Shown here piece by piece: positions 22,559 through 22,701 of a DNA stretch of 22,701 nucleotides (position 1 is its first letter; each line of letters begins with the position of its first letter). The notes beneath the pieces were generated by a model that was given only the letters and a program-made list of their open reading frames with translations, made no database searches and was not told the origin of the DNA. Made by a program: the position numbers and the translations under genes. Source of the stretch: an uncultured Porphyromonadaceae bacterium (GTDB lineage Bacteria > Bacteroidota > Bacteroidia > Bacteroidales > Muribaculaceae); contig URII01000044.1 in the NCBI GenBank assembly GCA_900547825.1, positions 1 to 22,701 of the forward strand. The letters run 5' to 3'.

Positions 22559-22701
22559 ATGAAAGAATTTGTTAATTTTGCGTTATATTATCAACCATTG
22601 GAAAAGGCGCGTGCGTTTGACCCCTTCGGGCACGCGGGACTGACCTCTTTGGGCGAAATAAGAATGACCCTTGCGGGCGAAATAAGAATGACCCCTGTCG
22701 A
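22559..22701 (+). CDS. 5' end of a possible ORF running into tandem repeats (partial)
   Basis: From the ATG at 22559 the frame is open to the window end (47 codons), beginning MKEFVNFALYYQPLEKARAF and passing into an 8-residue repeat GEIRMTLA/GEIRMTPV. The start shares GTGGTATGAAA with the fic start in mirror orientation. A TAATTTTG at 22573-22580 lies inside the first codons, which argues that the true start, if any, could be further down. I do not recognise it; it could equally be non-coding repeat DNA. Confidence 0.25.
   Translation, partial: MKEFVNFALYYQPLEKARAFDPFGHAGLTSLGEIRMTLAGEIRMTPV
22618..22701 (+). repeat. 24-bp tandem direct repeats at the window end
   Basis: Units begin with TGACC: 22618-22640 (degenerate, 23 bases), 22641-22664, 22665-22688, and a partial one from 22689. 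Units 2 and 3 share GGGCGAAATAAGAA exactly. The unit is a multiple of three, so it keeps any reading frame. The window ends inside the array. Confidence 0.7.

Larger units (their letters stand above)
22492..22564. repeat. 11-bp inverted repeat around the fic upstream region
   Basis: TTTCATACCAC (22492-22502) and GTGGTATGAAA (22554-22564) are exact reverse complements 51 bp apart. Each contains an ATG-AAA start in its own direction, so two divergent starts share the same sequence. Confidence 0.5.

Noticed and set aside
22618..22701. CRISPR-like array at the window end
   Set aside because: Repeats are directly adjacent with no spacers of similar size, so this is a simple tandem repeat.

Overview
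The window reads as a Bacteroidales chromosome fragment, plausibly a gut lineage such as Muribaculaceae; that family-level guess is inference. The evidence is: Bacteroidetes-type promoters (TTTG, 19-20 bp, TAnnTTTG) before most transcription units, starts without Shine-Dalgarno sequences, the L13-S9-S2 gene order, a two-subunit methylmalonyl-CoA mutase, and a secreted Fn3-type protein with a Bacteroidetes-style C-terminus.

Layout. 1-2152 (minus): rplM-rpsI-rpsB with a strong promoter. At position 301/302 the rpsB frame passes without a stop into a ribosome-hibernation factor (HPF) fragment that runs off the window. 2173-3788: GNAT acetyltransferase (-), MazG-like pyrophosphohydrolase (+) and secreted NlpC/P60 peptidase (-). 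4052-8081 (+): mutA-mutB operon closed by a hairpin, then tRNA-Glu(CUC) with its own promoter and terminator. 8415-12436: an AT-rich accessory stretch with a TIR-type protein lacking an ATG start, a membrane-anchored hypothetical protein, a small hypothetical protein, a highly structured RNA region (about 10406-10652) and a secreted 577-residue protein. 12523-16975: a divergent DXS-like thiamine-diphosphate enzyme (-), catalase (+) and a DUF3089-type lipoprotein (-). 16976-22497 (all minus): a candidate structured small RNA, a 1367-residue SMEK-STAND NTPase with a helical C-terminus, and a Fic protein 13 bp upstream of it. 22559-22701: a start of an ORF running into 24-bp tandem repeats at the window end.

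How the genes work together. The core part supplies translation and propionate/succinate metabolism (MutAB interconverts succinyl-CoA and methylmalonyl-CoA). The two AT-rich parts look like acquired defence material: a TIR NADase-type domain beside a tRNA gene, and a Fic plus SMEK-STAND pair whose architecture (nuclease-like N-terminus, NTPase switch, long helical sensor) is that of antiviral STAND proteins. An 18-bp promoter/start cassette occurs at both DUF3089 and Fic and flanks the Fic/STAND/RNA block.

The two window ends, an S2-HPF junction at the left and tandem repeats at the right, look like places where an assembly would break. The S2-HPF fusion should be treated as a possible chimera until read-level evidence is seen.
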